From assembly GCA_012934845.2 (NCBI GenBank), contig WNNJ02000573.1:35818-99817 (forward strand): DNA of 64,000 nucleotides, written 5' to 3'. Shown one piece after another: positions 54,408 to 64,000 of this stretch. The notes beneath the pieces were generated by a model. It did no database searches, was not told where the DNA came from, and saw only the letters and a list, made by a program, of their open reading frames with translations. Made by a program: the position numbers and the translations under genes. Origin of the DNA: Pomphorhynchus laevis (Eukaryota > Acanthocephala > Palaeacanthocephala > Echinorhynchida > Pomphorhynchidae). The stretch's first letter is position 1. Every line of letters starts with the position of its first letter.

Positions 54408-54764
54408 TTAAAATACGATTGGAGTGGATAACTGATCTTTTAATCTTAAAAATAAACGGCTGGTGTCCGAGACTGCATCCATACACCTGCGTTCAACAAA
54501 CACGGATGTGGTATCATCAGCGTATACCACAAAATGATGATCACGTTTAAATTCCATTAATAGAACAATGGAGCTAGCAAGATATAAGATATGAGAAAGT
54601 GGAGATCCTTGAGTAACACCTGTAATAGAATAGAACTGACGTGCAATAGGATCGTATTCATAGTAGTACCGCTTAGTGTACAGCAATATCTCTACCCTGT
54701 TAACAATTCTCGCAGGCAGCCCAAATGACCTGAAAGATGAGATAACGAAGGTTGTGACAGACAC
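54408..54764 (-). pseudogene. LINE A2 RT core fragment
   Basis: FGLPARIVNRVEILLYTKRY, ARQFYSITGVTQGSPLSHIL (motif B) and HHFVVYADDTTSVFVERR (motif C with intact YADD). Closely matches the LINE A1 core at 31428-31886. Confidence 0.75.
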
Positions 54765-55408
54765 ATCTCTTCTCTGATCTCTTGGTAAAAGCTGACAAAC
54801 TCGAGAAGATAGTGTGGCGACTAATTTTGAGGTGTCTGGAAGCGGGCCCCATGAGTTAAAGATATCCGTAACAGATAAGTCTCTGCTCCTGAAGTCACCC
54901 CAAGATGTGATTGGTTAGGGATATTGAGTGGCTCAATAATAATGTAGGGATAGTGACTCCTTCAAAACATTGTCAAGGCCTATATTACCGATCCAACCCA
55001 ATGCTCTCTTCCGCCAGCAGACAAATCTCTCTTTCTTGGATATATGCAAGAAGGAAGCCAGAGAGCGACTGAGACCAGCAATACTCGCTGTCTCTACTCA
55101 GCTGCAGTCTATATCTAGAGCTCAAGTGTTCATTCGTGAGAACCTGTCTGAAGGAAGCAAATAGATTGGGAAGGATACAGCATTTTCGTTAGGATGTTGA
55201 GTTTTGTCGAAGTGGGACTGTAAATGCGACCTTTATAGGTAGTCGACAGGATCCCGGTAGCTTGCGAAGAGAGGTAGGAATAAAATTCGGTCAGTCTCAT
55301 TTTCTATCCCGGGGAACAGTTGGATAGCTGCCTGAAAGAAGGCCACTCTAATTGGATCAAAGTGATGCCTCCTTCTAAGCAACGTATCTTCTTCTAGCCG
55401 CCATCATA

Positions 55409-55627
55409 TTAGGTCATGGAGGTGGTCAGCAGTTGGCGCGATTGCTCAGTGCAGATGGGTTTGAACAACCACATTCTATGTAGCAATAATATGTCGAGGA
55501 GTGAATTTGTTGTAGAACAATGAAATGTGGGGGTTGGTGGTTTATGCATAAGATAGTCGTTCCTAGCTTTGCGGAGTGTCGCATTAATCCAACTACCAGT
55601 TCTACCGTTGAAGTCACCAAGAAACAT
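55409..55627 (-). pseudogene. LINE A2 endonuclease fragment
   Basis: FLGDFNGRTGSWINATLRKA carries the G-D-F-N catalytic motif; TFHCSTTNSLLDILLLHRMW follows. Homologous to 58820-59170. Confidence 0.65.
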
Positions 55628-57165
55628 GTCTTAGGCGCTAATTAAAATTCGGTCCTAGAGGTCACGATTCTTGTGAATCTTCTCCGGCCGGATGTAGACA
55701 TTGGCTATGCTGATGTGTTTACCGTTATTAACCAGTGATATAAGTAAACAAGAAAGGGCAGGACATGATTAGTTTAATAAGAGTGAGGACCTTAAGGAGC
55801 ATTTAAGTGGGGTTAACATACCTTGAGATGAAGTGGAGTGTGAAGTGGTGGTGTATGGAGTAATGTAGTTGTATATATGCTTGTGGATAATTCGAGTAAT
55901 GTCCTGGGGATACGGATAGCCCGCGTCTCCTGAAGGAATATAACATCTGCATATCTACCTAATAGAAGCCTAAGGGGAAAGCAGCTGAAGAATATTTAAT
56001 GAATTCCACTGAAGAATATTTAATGAAAAAGGCTCTTGAGTACTTCCCATTGCGTTACTGTGACCGGAGTGGGATGCCCTGCACCTAATCGAAACCAAAG
56101 GCGGAAAGGTAGCCCTTTCCATTTTCAGTCACTATGGGTGATGTCGCTTGCCCACGGTCAGTATCATCATTTGCCTCAATTAGGCTAATGTTCAAACCAA
56201 ATTTTTCCAAACAAGCTTACTCGCAGCTATGCTCAGTGATGAACCTGCTCGTATTTTTATTTAGGTGGCTTTTTTGTGTTGGTTGACGTCAAGGGTTAAG
56301 GCTATCATATTTATTATCAGGTTTTCAAAATGAGACGTAGAGACCTTTATATTTGCTTCAATAAGTTTCACTATCTCTACGTCGAACATCCTATTATCCT
56401 GCTTACCTGACGACCCACATGATTCCACGAAACTTTTCGGTTTTGCTGATTTCGCCTTGTGTCGATTTTGATAGGCTTTGAACACTTTGCATTTCTTTGA
56501 CCATGCTGAGTGATCGCCATTACAATTTGAGTAAACAGGTTTTAACTCACATCTGCTCGTGCGGTCGTCTGTGGAACCACATACCCCGGATTTGTGTGGT
56601 AAGCTGCATCCACATACCCAGTGCCCCCAATGATGACAATTGTTGCAGTGGGGTTATGTTAATGAGTCTGATTCTATAACAGTAAATTGTAAATTAAGTC
56701 CCATCAATGGGTTACGACACGAGTTTGATAGTTCTCATGCTAGATCGACCGGGGCTTGACAAAAGGCCACAGGTATAGGTAGACTTTATTATCTTCTATA
56801 AATCGTAGATTCGTGATTTTATATTCCTTTCAAGTGCTGAGATATTTACTTCTGCCAGGAAGGTTGCCATATTTGTAACTTTTATCGTAGCTTGTATTGG
56901 TTTTAAGCATAATTCACCAAATTTTGTATAATTGTTGTTGAAAAATCCATGTATGAATATGCCAGGTTAGCTGTGCTGAAAGAAATTTGTAGTTCCACTT
57001 CATAATATCTTATGGCGTTAAATAAGATTCTCGTTTTGTATTGGTCCGCGAAATTGCGAAGGAAGGTATTAAACATGTTGTTTCTTTCTATTGTTACAAC
57101 AGCTTGATGCAGACTAGATTAGACAGTTTGGGGATCAGGTGAGTTCTCCCTTCGTATTAGATTCA

Positions 57166-57530
57166 AATAATAATAAGAATTTTTTAAATACACCAAAAAG
57201 AGACAACAAAAAACAGTTACAAAGGGTCAGATAAGATGCAACCAACAAATAATATTTGGTCTTCAGTAAATCACCAAATCACTTCATTCAACAGTCTTTC
57301 TACTTTGCCCTCAGCCCCAGGGAAATATGATCCCCCAACCGATCCAACACGCCGCCTTCCGACTGAACCACCGGGAGTCTTTCACCCCCGAAGAATCCAA
57401 TCGGCGCGTGCTATGCTGGGTACCTTGCTTTGCTGGGTACCTTGCTTTACTTTATTCCTTCAACATTTTTTATTTGTGGTCTCGAATTATTATAATAACG
57501 ATTTTATAAAATACATCCAATAACCTATAA
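57166..57530 (-). mobile_element. Solo 3' end of LINE A
   Basis: About 150 bases at 57290-57430 (CGACTGAACCACCGGGAGTC area) match the 3' ends of A2 (53940-54040), A4 (57640-57745) and A1 (36660-36760). The open frame through it reflects shared untranslated sequence. Contains a 17-base tandem duplication (TGCTGGGTACCTTGCTT) at 57413-57447. Confidence 0.6.
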
Positions 57531-58184
57531 GTAGCATGCAAGAAAAAACAGACAAGTCACAACATAGTCAGAAAAAAACGGCAGTACAACTTCGGTTTTC
57601 AACTATCGTCTTTTACGTTTCTCTTCTATGGCCACAGGTCCAGAGGGATCTGAGCCCAACCGTTCCAACACGCCTCCTTCCGACTGAACCACCCGGGGTC
57701 TTTCACCCCCCCCCCGAAGAATCCAATCGGCGCGGACTATGCTGGTAAACGAGAGACGAGGAGCTTAAGAAACCTTAGCATTTGCTCTGGGGACGTCCTC
57801 TCGAAAAGAAAGCTAATCCCAAGTTAACTCAAGTGGCCCAAAGGCGCACCTAAGTTTTCCCTTTCAATGACAAATGCTGAGCCCGTTTCAGGGTTCACCT
57901 AGCTTTCTTCAGGATACGTTTGAGTCTATGTAGGTCAGCGTTTGCAGACCAGTTCACCGTAACGGTGAACCCAGGTATTTTACTCGACTTGTGAAGGTGG
58001 GGATTGGTTCAGAGACAAATATGGAGGAAAGCGCAGAGAATGCTAATCTCTTAAGTTTTTGCTTTGCAGCAGGGGTGTTATGAAAGACAACCGCCTGCGA
58101 TTCGGCGGAGTTTAAAATAAGATTGGATATAAGTAACTGGTCTTTTAATCTTAAAAATAAACGGCTGATGTCAGAGACTACGTC

Positions 58185-58448
58185 TTAACACCTGTATCCA
58201 GTGAACAGGGCTGTGGTGTCATCAGCGAACACCACAAGACGTTGTTCGTGTTTAAATATTTTGAATATGTTAATGGAGGTAGCAAGATATAAGACAGGAG
58301 AAAATGGGGATCCTTGAGGTTCACCCGTAATAGGGTAGAACTGACGCGCAAAATAGACCGAGAGACCTTTGACGAACCCATGAAAACTTGGAGGGATCAA
58401 ATTACGCCTACTTAAATAGTCGCGGATTTTGAAGGTTAAGACGAGCAA
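58185..58448 (-). pseudogene. LINE A4 RT core fragment
   Basis: FHGFVKGLSVYFARQFYPIT joined to GEPQGSPFSPVLYLATS (motif B) and RLVVFADDTTALF (motif C, FADD). The region between finger motif and motif B is shortened, so a deletion is likely. Confidence 0.7.
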
Positions 58449-58819
58449 TACTCGCCTTATCCCTACTCAGCTGGAACCTATATCTATTGCTCCAGTATTC
58501 ATTTGAGAAAGCCTGTCTGGCGGAAACAGAGAGATTAGGGAGGTTAAGCGATTTCGCTAGGACCTTGAGTTTCGTCGGAGTGGGATTGTATATACGACCT
58601 TTGTATGTAGTCGATAAAATCGCGGTAGCTTGCGAAAAGAGGTAGGTATTAAATTCGGTCAGACTCTCATTTACTATTCTTGGAAAGAGTTGGATAGCCG
58701 CTTATATATCGGATTAAAGTAAAGCCTCCTTCGAGGCAACATATCTTCCTCAATTCTCCTACGAATTAGGTCATGAGAGGTGGACAATTGCTAGCGCGAC
58801 TGCGCTGTGCAGAGGGGTT

Positions 58820-59170
58820 TTAACACCTCGAGTGAAGCAGTAAAATATCGAGGATAGAATTTGTCGATGTGCAATGAAATGTAGGGGACGGAAGTTTGTG
58901 AATAAGAAAATTGTTCCTAGCTTTGCGAAGTACTGCATTGATCCAACGACCCGTTCTGACGTTGAAGTCACCTATTACCATGCCATAACCGCTGTCAATA
59001 ATACTATCCAGGAGGTCACGGTTCTTGTGAATCACCCCTGGACGGATGTAGACATTGGCTAGACTGAGGCGTTTACCGTTCTTATATAGTGTAACTACTA
59101 AATAAGAAATGGCTGGACAATAGTAGTTTAATAGGAGGGAGGACCTTAAGGAGCACTTAACTAGTGTCAA
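58820..59170 (-). pseudogene. LINE A4 endonuclease fragment
   Basis: LANVYIRPGVIHKNRDLLDS, GYGMVIGDFNVRTGRWINAV (catalytic GDFN) and STNSILDILLLHSRC. N-terminal endonuclease parts extend upstream to about 59330 in other frames. Confidence 0.7.
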
Positions 59171-59514
59171 AATTCCTTGAGATGAAGTGGAATTAGGTGG
59201 GGTTATGTACGAAATATAGTTGGAATAGATGTGCTTTAGAATAAATCGAGTAATGTCCCGGGAGAGACGGATAGACTGCGTATCCTGAAGGACTATAACA
59301 TCTGCATCTCTACCGGATAGAAGTCCAAGAGCAGAAGCACCTCCCGACTTCCACTGAAGGATATTCAGTGAAAAAGGCTACGAGTACACTGCATTTTGAT
59401 GGATTAGTTGGATGTGGGATTGCCTACCTAGACAGAGCTAGGTACAGGAAGGTTTCCCTTCCCATCACTATCCCAGTCTAGGGAAGGTACTTGCCCCTGG
59501 ACAATATCTTCATT

Positions 59515-60632
59515 TCACCTATTCATATTACGGAGCATCTTCCCAATCTTGATCGGTGAGATGGTATGGGCCGAAGCCCCTTTTTTCATTGGCTCCGGAA
59601 GAACCGTCGAAACATGTAGCGTAGGATGACTGCTCACTGCACCCAAAGCCATGAGAATTAGGTTTTCAAGTTTGCGATGTGATACTTCTAATTTTAGGTC
59701 CATCGTACGTAATATCTTAGAGTCATCCATTCGCGGGGCGGCCACTTGCGAATAAATAGAAGGTTTGACCCGTTTGATGAACAGGCTTTTATATTCTTTA
59801 AACATACTACATCTCCTACTTCAGGCAGGATGCCTCCCCTAACAGTTCGAACAGGATGGGAGGGGATTACACAACGGTCGTTCAATAGTAGAGTTTGACA
59901 GGAAACTGAACTGCAAACCCTGCATGCTGGTGTGCCACTTCAGCTGGAGGCCCAGTGTCCTCATTTGTGGCACCTGCTGCAGTGGGGGTAAGTAAGCTCA
60001 TTTTTTTCTGTAATGGAAAAGCGGATATCAAAACCCATGAATGGGTTCGATGAAGATTTAGCCAAGGATTCTGCAGTATCCACCGGAGCTGAGCAAAAGC
60101 CAACCGGGATAGGGTTGCCATCCCTACCCCGGATTGACCTAAAATTAGTAATTTTGCATGTAGACATTAATAAGTGCATATCTTCCTCATCCATACTACA
60201 AGGAAGATTCGTCACCTTTAGCGAGATCAGGATGTGCCTAAAGGGGAGTTCATTATAACCGGTTAGGTTGGTGAAAAAGTATTCCGGGTAATTTTTAGCA
60301 AGGTCTGCTGTGACGAACGAAACTTTCACCTCTGAAGGGTGAAGTTTCACCGTGTTGAAAAAAATTTTGTTTTTATACTGCTGGGTAAATGAACGTAAAA
60401 ATACATTGTAGAGTTCATGTCTTTTGACTAGTCGTATAAATTTGATTAGAACCAAATTATTTAATTTTGGGATAGGGAGAAGCACTTCACCTTTACCAGA
60501 TAATAAAGAAACAGTACTGATCTTATTGAATCGTTTTGAAGAAGAACTTACATGAAAAACCTCCTTGTTGGCTGGAATTCTACTGGTTTTTGCAGCAACA
60601 TTTGAATCCTTTGAAAACTCCGACATGTTCAT
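59515..60632 (-). pseudogene. LINE A4 ORF1 with zinc knuckles
   Basis: The ATG at 60630-60632 opens a 223-codon frame: AAKTSRIPANKEVFHVSSSS, LVLIKFIRLVKRHELYNVFL, FFNTVKLHPSEVKVSFVTAD, HILISLKVTNLPCSMDEED and the knuckle start HCSRCHK. Further knuckle Cys residues and the C-terminal tail (FKEYKSLFIKRVKPSIYSQV) lie in other frames down to 59515. This is a Gag-like nucleic-acid-binding ORF1 of the Jockey/I type. Confidence 0.7.
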
Positions 60633-60650
60633 TTTTTAATAATTTCAAAA

Positions 60651-61269
60651 TTTCTGCCTCATGCTGGTCTCGAATTAATCAACACTTTACATGCACTTTT
60701 TAATTTAGTAAGTATTTACTATTAAACCTATTACATATATAGGTATATTATATCTATAAGTATATATTATATAATATAATTATTATATTATAATATATTA
60801 TATATTTATTATACAATATTGACATATTGTATAATAAATTTTGTATTATAATACCTATCTGTAATATAATTTTAACACGAACATAATTATTACTTAGATA
60901 GAGAGAGGAAATCAAGCCAACGAAAATTTCTAAATTCATAATGCTGTCTTAAATAGATACAACAATAATTTTTATTTTATATCAGTTCAACAATCGAAAA
61001 AATAAAGAATGATGATTTGAAATATTCTTGATTTAATACGATCATCATAAAGTCTAATGATAACTCTAGTGTATTAATAATTGCGTATAAAATTAATAAA
61101 CAAGTTTTACTCAACGGTTTATAATCAAGGTTTATAATCAGGTTGAACATTTTATTTTACAAGTAGCACTGATATTGAGCTTAACTATCTGAAATAACAA
61201 TTAACTTATTACAACATCAAACAATTATTCTTAAAAGTTACGACGACGCAAACAATATATCATACAGTA
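60651..61269. other. AT-rich spacer, no gene
   Basis: TATA-rich low-complexity sequence (60720-60860) and A/T-rich DNA between LINE A4 and LINE C2. No element recognised. Confidence 0.5.
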
Positions 61270-62312
61270 TATCATACAATTTACAAAAAAATGGCAAAGA
61301 CAAAGAAGAAAGAAGCGGAAAAAATGTGTAGCAAATAAGGATAATAACGATACCGGTAGTAAAACTGAATCGAAACTAGCAGGCCCTTTCTCTGGGTATG
61401 AGCAACGCTCTATCTCATACAGTTGATCTGAATTCGATATATGAACAACTGTCGTTGTATCGTTCAGTCTGACGAACTCTCCACTGTCCAGGTATTTTGT
61501 TTGTGGGTTCTGCGCCTTCGAATCGCTCTCTCTGTTGGTTAAGGGCCGTTATGACGAGCAAATATCAATAAATGCTTCGGTGATGAATGCAGATTCAAAC
61601 TGTAGCAACGATAGGGAAGAACGAAGTTCTGACGAACCAGAAATCTATAAAGATATACCCATTCTAGAGTTTCACGTTCAAAACACTAAAAACATAAATA
61701 GCGAAATCCCAAGTGCAACCCGCATCTGGAAAAAGGGCCAACAAAATTCACGCTTGATGTAAACATTGAGTAAGAAACTTGAAAATGATAGTTGGCCGTC
61801 AATATCGTGATTAGTGGCAAGCTGTCATTGTCGCTGAACAATGATGCTTTAAAGGTATCGGATAATGACGAAGTATCGTCTATATCTATGAGTAATGATA
61901 ATCGCAATGAATTCGCTATAACTGATGTTACGAATGAACTAGCTTCGTATAAAGAGACGTCGGTATAGCTAAAGGTCACTCAGCTTTTAAGCGTATTTGT
62001 TCAAATGAGATTGAACAAGGACGAGACGCAAGAAGCAAAACCTTTTCCTCTGCCAACCTCTCTACAACAGATCATTAAGGATATGTCTTTCAATATTAAC
62101 AGAAATCTCAACGTAATTATTAGCGGCATAGCAGAATCATGTGTTAGCGATTCACATAGCAGATTGAATGTAGATGTTCCCTAATTGAGTAATATTTGTT
62201 CTCAACTTATGGCAAGCGACAATGGTATGACCTCGAATTTGAAAGTTTTAGAGTATTCTGTTTCTAACATAAATCCCTGGATAAACCCAGGCTACTGAAG
62301 GTAGTTTTTAGT

Positions 62313-62537
62313 TTGGTGGAGCATGCCAGTTTCTTATTGCAGCGTGAATACAGGCTAAAAGGTAGCTCTGTACGTATTTTACGTGATCTATCACCTAATG
62401 ACCGTTTAAAGCTTAAATGTGCTAATTCGGAGTTAAAAAACTGTTTTATCAATGGTGAATCAGGCCTTTGTGTTCGAAATTTTCGGATTGTCAAATGGCG
62501 ACCAACTGCACGTTGGTATCCATTTTGTCAGTTGTAG
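62313..62537 (+). pseudogene. LINE C2 ORF1 C-terminal domain
   Basis: FLLQREYRLKGSSVRILRDL and NCFINGESGLCVRNFRIVKW align with LALKYGYHLAGTGLILRRDL and VANGESNLTVINFRVVRR of copy C1. Confidence 0.7.
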
Positions 62538-63013
62538 ATGTATCTGACAACATACTCCTTTATTTGGGAGATGCTGCAGATTTGTCTGCAGTAGTTACTT
62601 CATCATTAAATTCTAGTTCGATTTCGAGAGCTTTGAAAAAACGCAATCTTGTAGTTGGTTATTCAAACATCAGGAGTCTTTCAGCCCGGTTTAAAAGAGC
62701 TATAAAGCTCATTGAATTATCGCGTAGTTATGATGTGTTTTGTATCACTGAGACTTGGCTTCATTCTTGCATTGACGATAACACTATGTGCATTAAAGAT
62801 TATCAATTATTCAGAACGGATCGTGCTTCTGGAAAACGTGGTGTTGTTGCCGCATATGTACGGTATGTCTTGTCAATTTCAGAGATAATGGTGTGTGTGA
62901 TCCATACTATTCTTATGAGTTCTTATCGTTTATTATTAATTGGGACTTTATTGATGGCAAAATTTGCATTTTGTATCGATCTCCATCCGTTCCGCAGAAG
63001 TTTGATATATTAA
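62468..63013 (+). pseudogene. LINE C2 endonuclease N-terminal part
   Basis: RNLVVGYSNIRSLSARFKRA, VFCITETWLHSCIDDNTMC (catalytic Glu) and YQLFRTDRASGKRG. A frame change follows, with a GDFD-like stretch near 63060 (LGDFDLPIGM). Confidence 0.7.
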
Positions 63014-63339
63014 AGGTCCTCCTCACCAGTGGCTGATCGTCCGGTCACTTTCTGCTTTTAGGTGACTTTGATCTTCCAATTGGGATGAATGTGCATCTAG
63101 CAATTGATATGGGACTGAAAAACAATTTTATGAATTCGTAGTCATTGATCTACTTGTTCAGCATGTTTTTAAGTTCACGTGTACATCTGGGCTAAATTCA
63201 GTCTTAGACCTTGTATATACCCAGCGCATTGACGATATTGTAAATTTACAATATGATCCACCAATCGGCATTAGTGTTCACCGTTGTGATTTGTCAACAT
63301 CTTGCAATCTTAATCCTAAGATCCATTTAATCCTAATCC

Positions 63340-63870
63340 ATGTTTTTGACATGAACGCGACCAGCGTTTCCTCTTGTGGCAATACTACTGCAACTATGTG
63401 ATTAGTAGCGTCGGTTTCGACTGTCAACAGAGAACATTCTTTGACAATTACGAGAATGGAATCAGAAATTTTAAGTTGAATGGAATCGAATGTCTAAATC
63501 TGGTCTTTTTATAATGGGAATACTGTGGCAGTGAATTGAGGGGACGTATCATTTCGGAAAATTTTGGGATTCATCGCGAGTAATGTGCGAATATTCCAAG
63601 CAGTATTTTTAGTTCATATGCTGATGTAGTTGCTTTAATATCGAGCACGCACCGCGTCCTTTCAGGATCCGGGCTGATTCGTCCTTTTGAGACCAGATAT
63701 CCCAAAGCTCTTATACTTTTTACACTGTATATGAATTTGTCTACATCAAGATATTATATACATCGCCTTACTGCTCTCTGAAGGCAGCGCAGATTCATAT
63801 AGTGATCAGCTTGCTTGTGTCCACAAATTATAAGGTCATTTAAGAAAGCAAGCATTGTGAAAAAACTAAT
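63340..63870 (-). mobile_element. Ty3/Gypsy-type pol fossil (end of RT, start of RNase H)
   Basis: The minus-strand translation shows the end of a reverse transcriptase and the start of an RNase H of the Ty3/Gypsy group (an ICGHK-type stretch after the catalytic region, PKFSEMIRPLN, VETDATN). Short internal fragment without LTRs, clearly broken with several breaks, old. Confidence 0.6.
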
Positions 63871-63956
63871 AAAGAAACATAATTCAATTGTTTAACAAAT
63901 TGTAACCTAGATAGAGTTTTATTAAACAATCTAAAACATAGTCGAAGTTAAACACC

Positions 63957-64000
<44 letters not shown>
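63957..64000. repeat. TA microsatellite at window end
   Basis: TA units continuing to the last base; cut by the window edge. Confidence 0.95.

Larger units (their letters stand above)
53880..57165 (-). mobile_element. LINE A copy A2, reverse strand, decayed
   Basis: 3' end at 53880. In minus-strand order: ORF1 remnants at 57165-56261 (MFNTFLRNFADQYKTRIL, a zinc-knuckle area and AYQNRHKAKSAKPKSFVES), endonuclease near 55630-55410 (FLGDFNGRTGSWINATLRKA) and RT at 54764-54408 (ITGVTQGSPLSHILYL, VVYADDTTSVF). Many stops and shifts. The pre-RT segment (RQTNLSFLDICKKEARERL on the opposite strand is only a shadow) matches the A1 stretch at 27930 and 30870, which helped place the B1 insertion. Confidence 0.75.
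57560..60650 (-). mobile_element. LINE A copy A4, reverse strand
   Basis: Most complete A copy: ORF1 60632-59515, endonuclease around 59330-58771, RT 58448-58185, 3' UTR to about 57600. ORF2 is broken repeatedly, and part of the RT and linker is missing. The 5' flank after 60650 is AT-rich. Confidence 0.75.
61270..63340 (+). mobile_element. CR1-like LINE copy C2, 5' part
   Basis: Starts near ATG 61291 (MAKTKKKEAEK). A PHD-like FVCGFCAFESLSLLVKGR lies near 61490-61550, the ORF1 C-terminus at 62313-62535 (ILRDLSPNDRLKLKCANSEL, VRNFRIVKWRPTAR), and the ORF2 endonuclease from about 62470. Multiple stops and shifts. The RT is absent; the copy ends where the Gypsy fossil begins. Confidence 0.7.

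Noticed and set aside
57236-57748. Two similar open frames ending in LPTEPPGVFHP as a conserved protein
   Set aside because: The shared stretch is the reverse complement of the LINE A 3' untranslated end, also seen at 36660-36760 and 53940-54040.

Overview
The window looks like AT-rich animal nuclear DNA, most likely from an arthropod and possibly a hymenopteran insect. The evidence is spliced metazoan genes with introns of only 44-49 bases, CR1-group and I/Jockey-like LINEs, Penelope-like elements (PLEs), a mariner-type fragment and a Ty3/Gypsy fragment. The organism call is inference.

Layout. 1-2090: old decayed CR1-group LINE (called family B here). 2992-22803: a plus-strand host gene for a protein with four PDZ domains. 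I rebuilt it from 12 exons; nearly all junctions have consistent (mostly phase 1) frames. Its introns hold PLE fragments, a mariner helix-turn-helix fragment, two PLEs with inverted ends, an RTE fragment and several small elements carrying hammerhead-ribozyme strands. 22804-26560: AT-rich intergenic DNA with tandem PLE-type repeats. 26585-36760: an I/Jockey-like LINE (family A) with two B LINEs nested inside it, one complete and bounded by a 9-bp target duplication. 36761-43800: decayed host-like coding pieces, a reverse B copy and two fold-back PLE end pairs. 43802-52650: a CR1 LINE (family C) carrying one reverse and one forward B insertion; the forward copy begins with a 13-bp minisatellite. 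52987-53320: three 5' exons of a MINDY-3 type deubiquitinase. 53880-60650: reverse copies of LINE A. 61270-63340: a second C copy. 63340-63870: a Ty3/Gypsy pol fossil. The window ends in a TA microsatellite.

Most notable observation. At least three unrelated stem-sequence families (best copies 15099-15174, 21538-21612 and, reverse strand, 12285-12354) carry all three strands of a hammerhead ribozyme: stem II-GAAA-stem III, stem I-CTGATGA-stem II and stem III-GTC-stem I. The stems pair next to the core, but the strands follow one another in the opposite cyclic order to every known hammerhead (types I, II and III). One RNA copy would therefore be a double pseudoknot, with linkers of 0-2 bases in the clearest copy. 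Normal hammerheads could form only between tandem copies or between molecules. One family is in fact arranged as a tandem pair with a 361-base period, like a retrozyme. A separate set of PLE ends carries the usual GAGGA-hairpin-GAAAC half-core.

Genes do not form operons here. The biology is two host genes embedded in nested retroelements.
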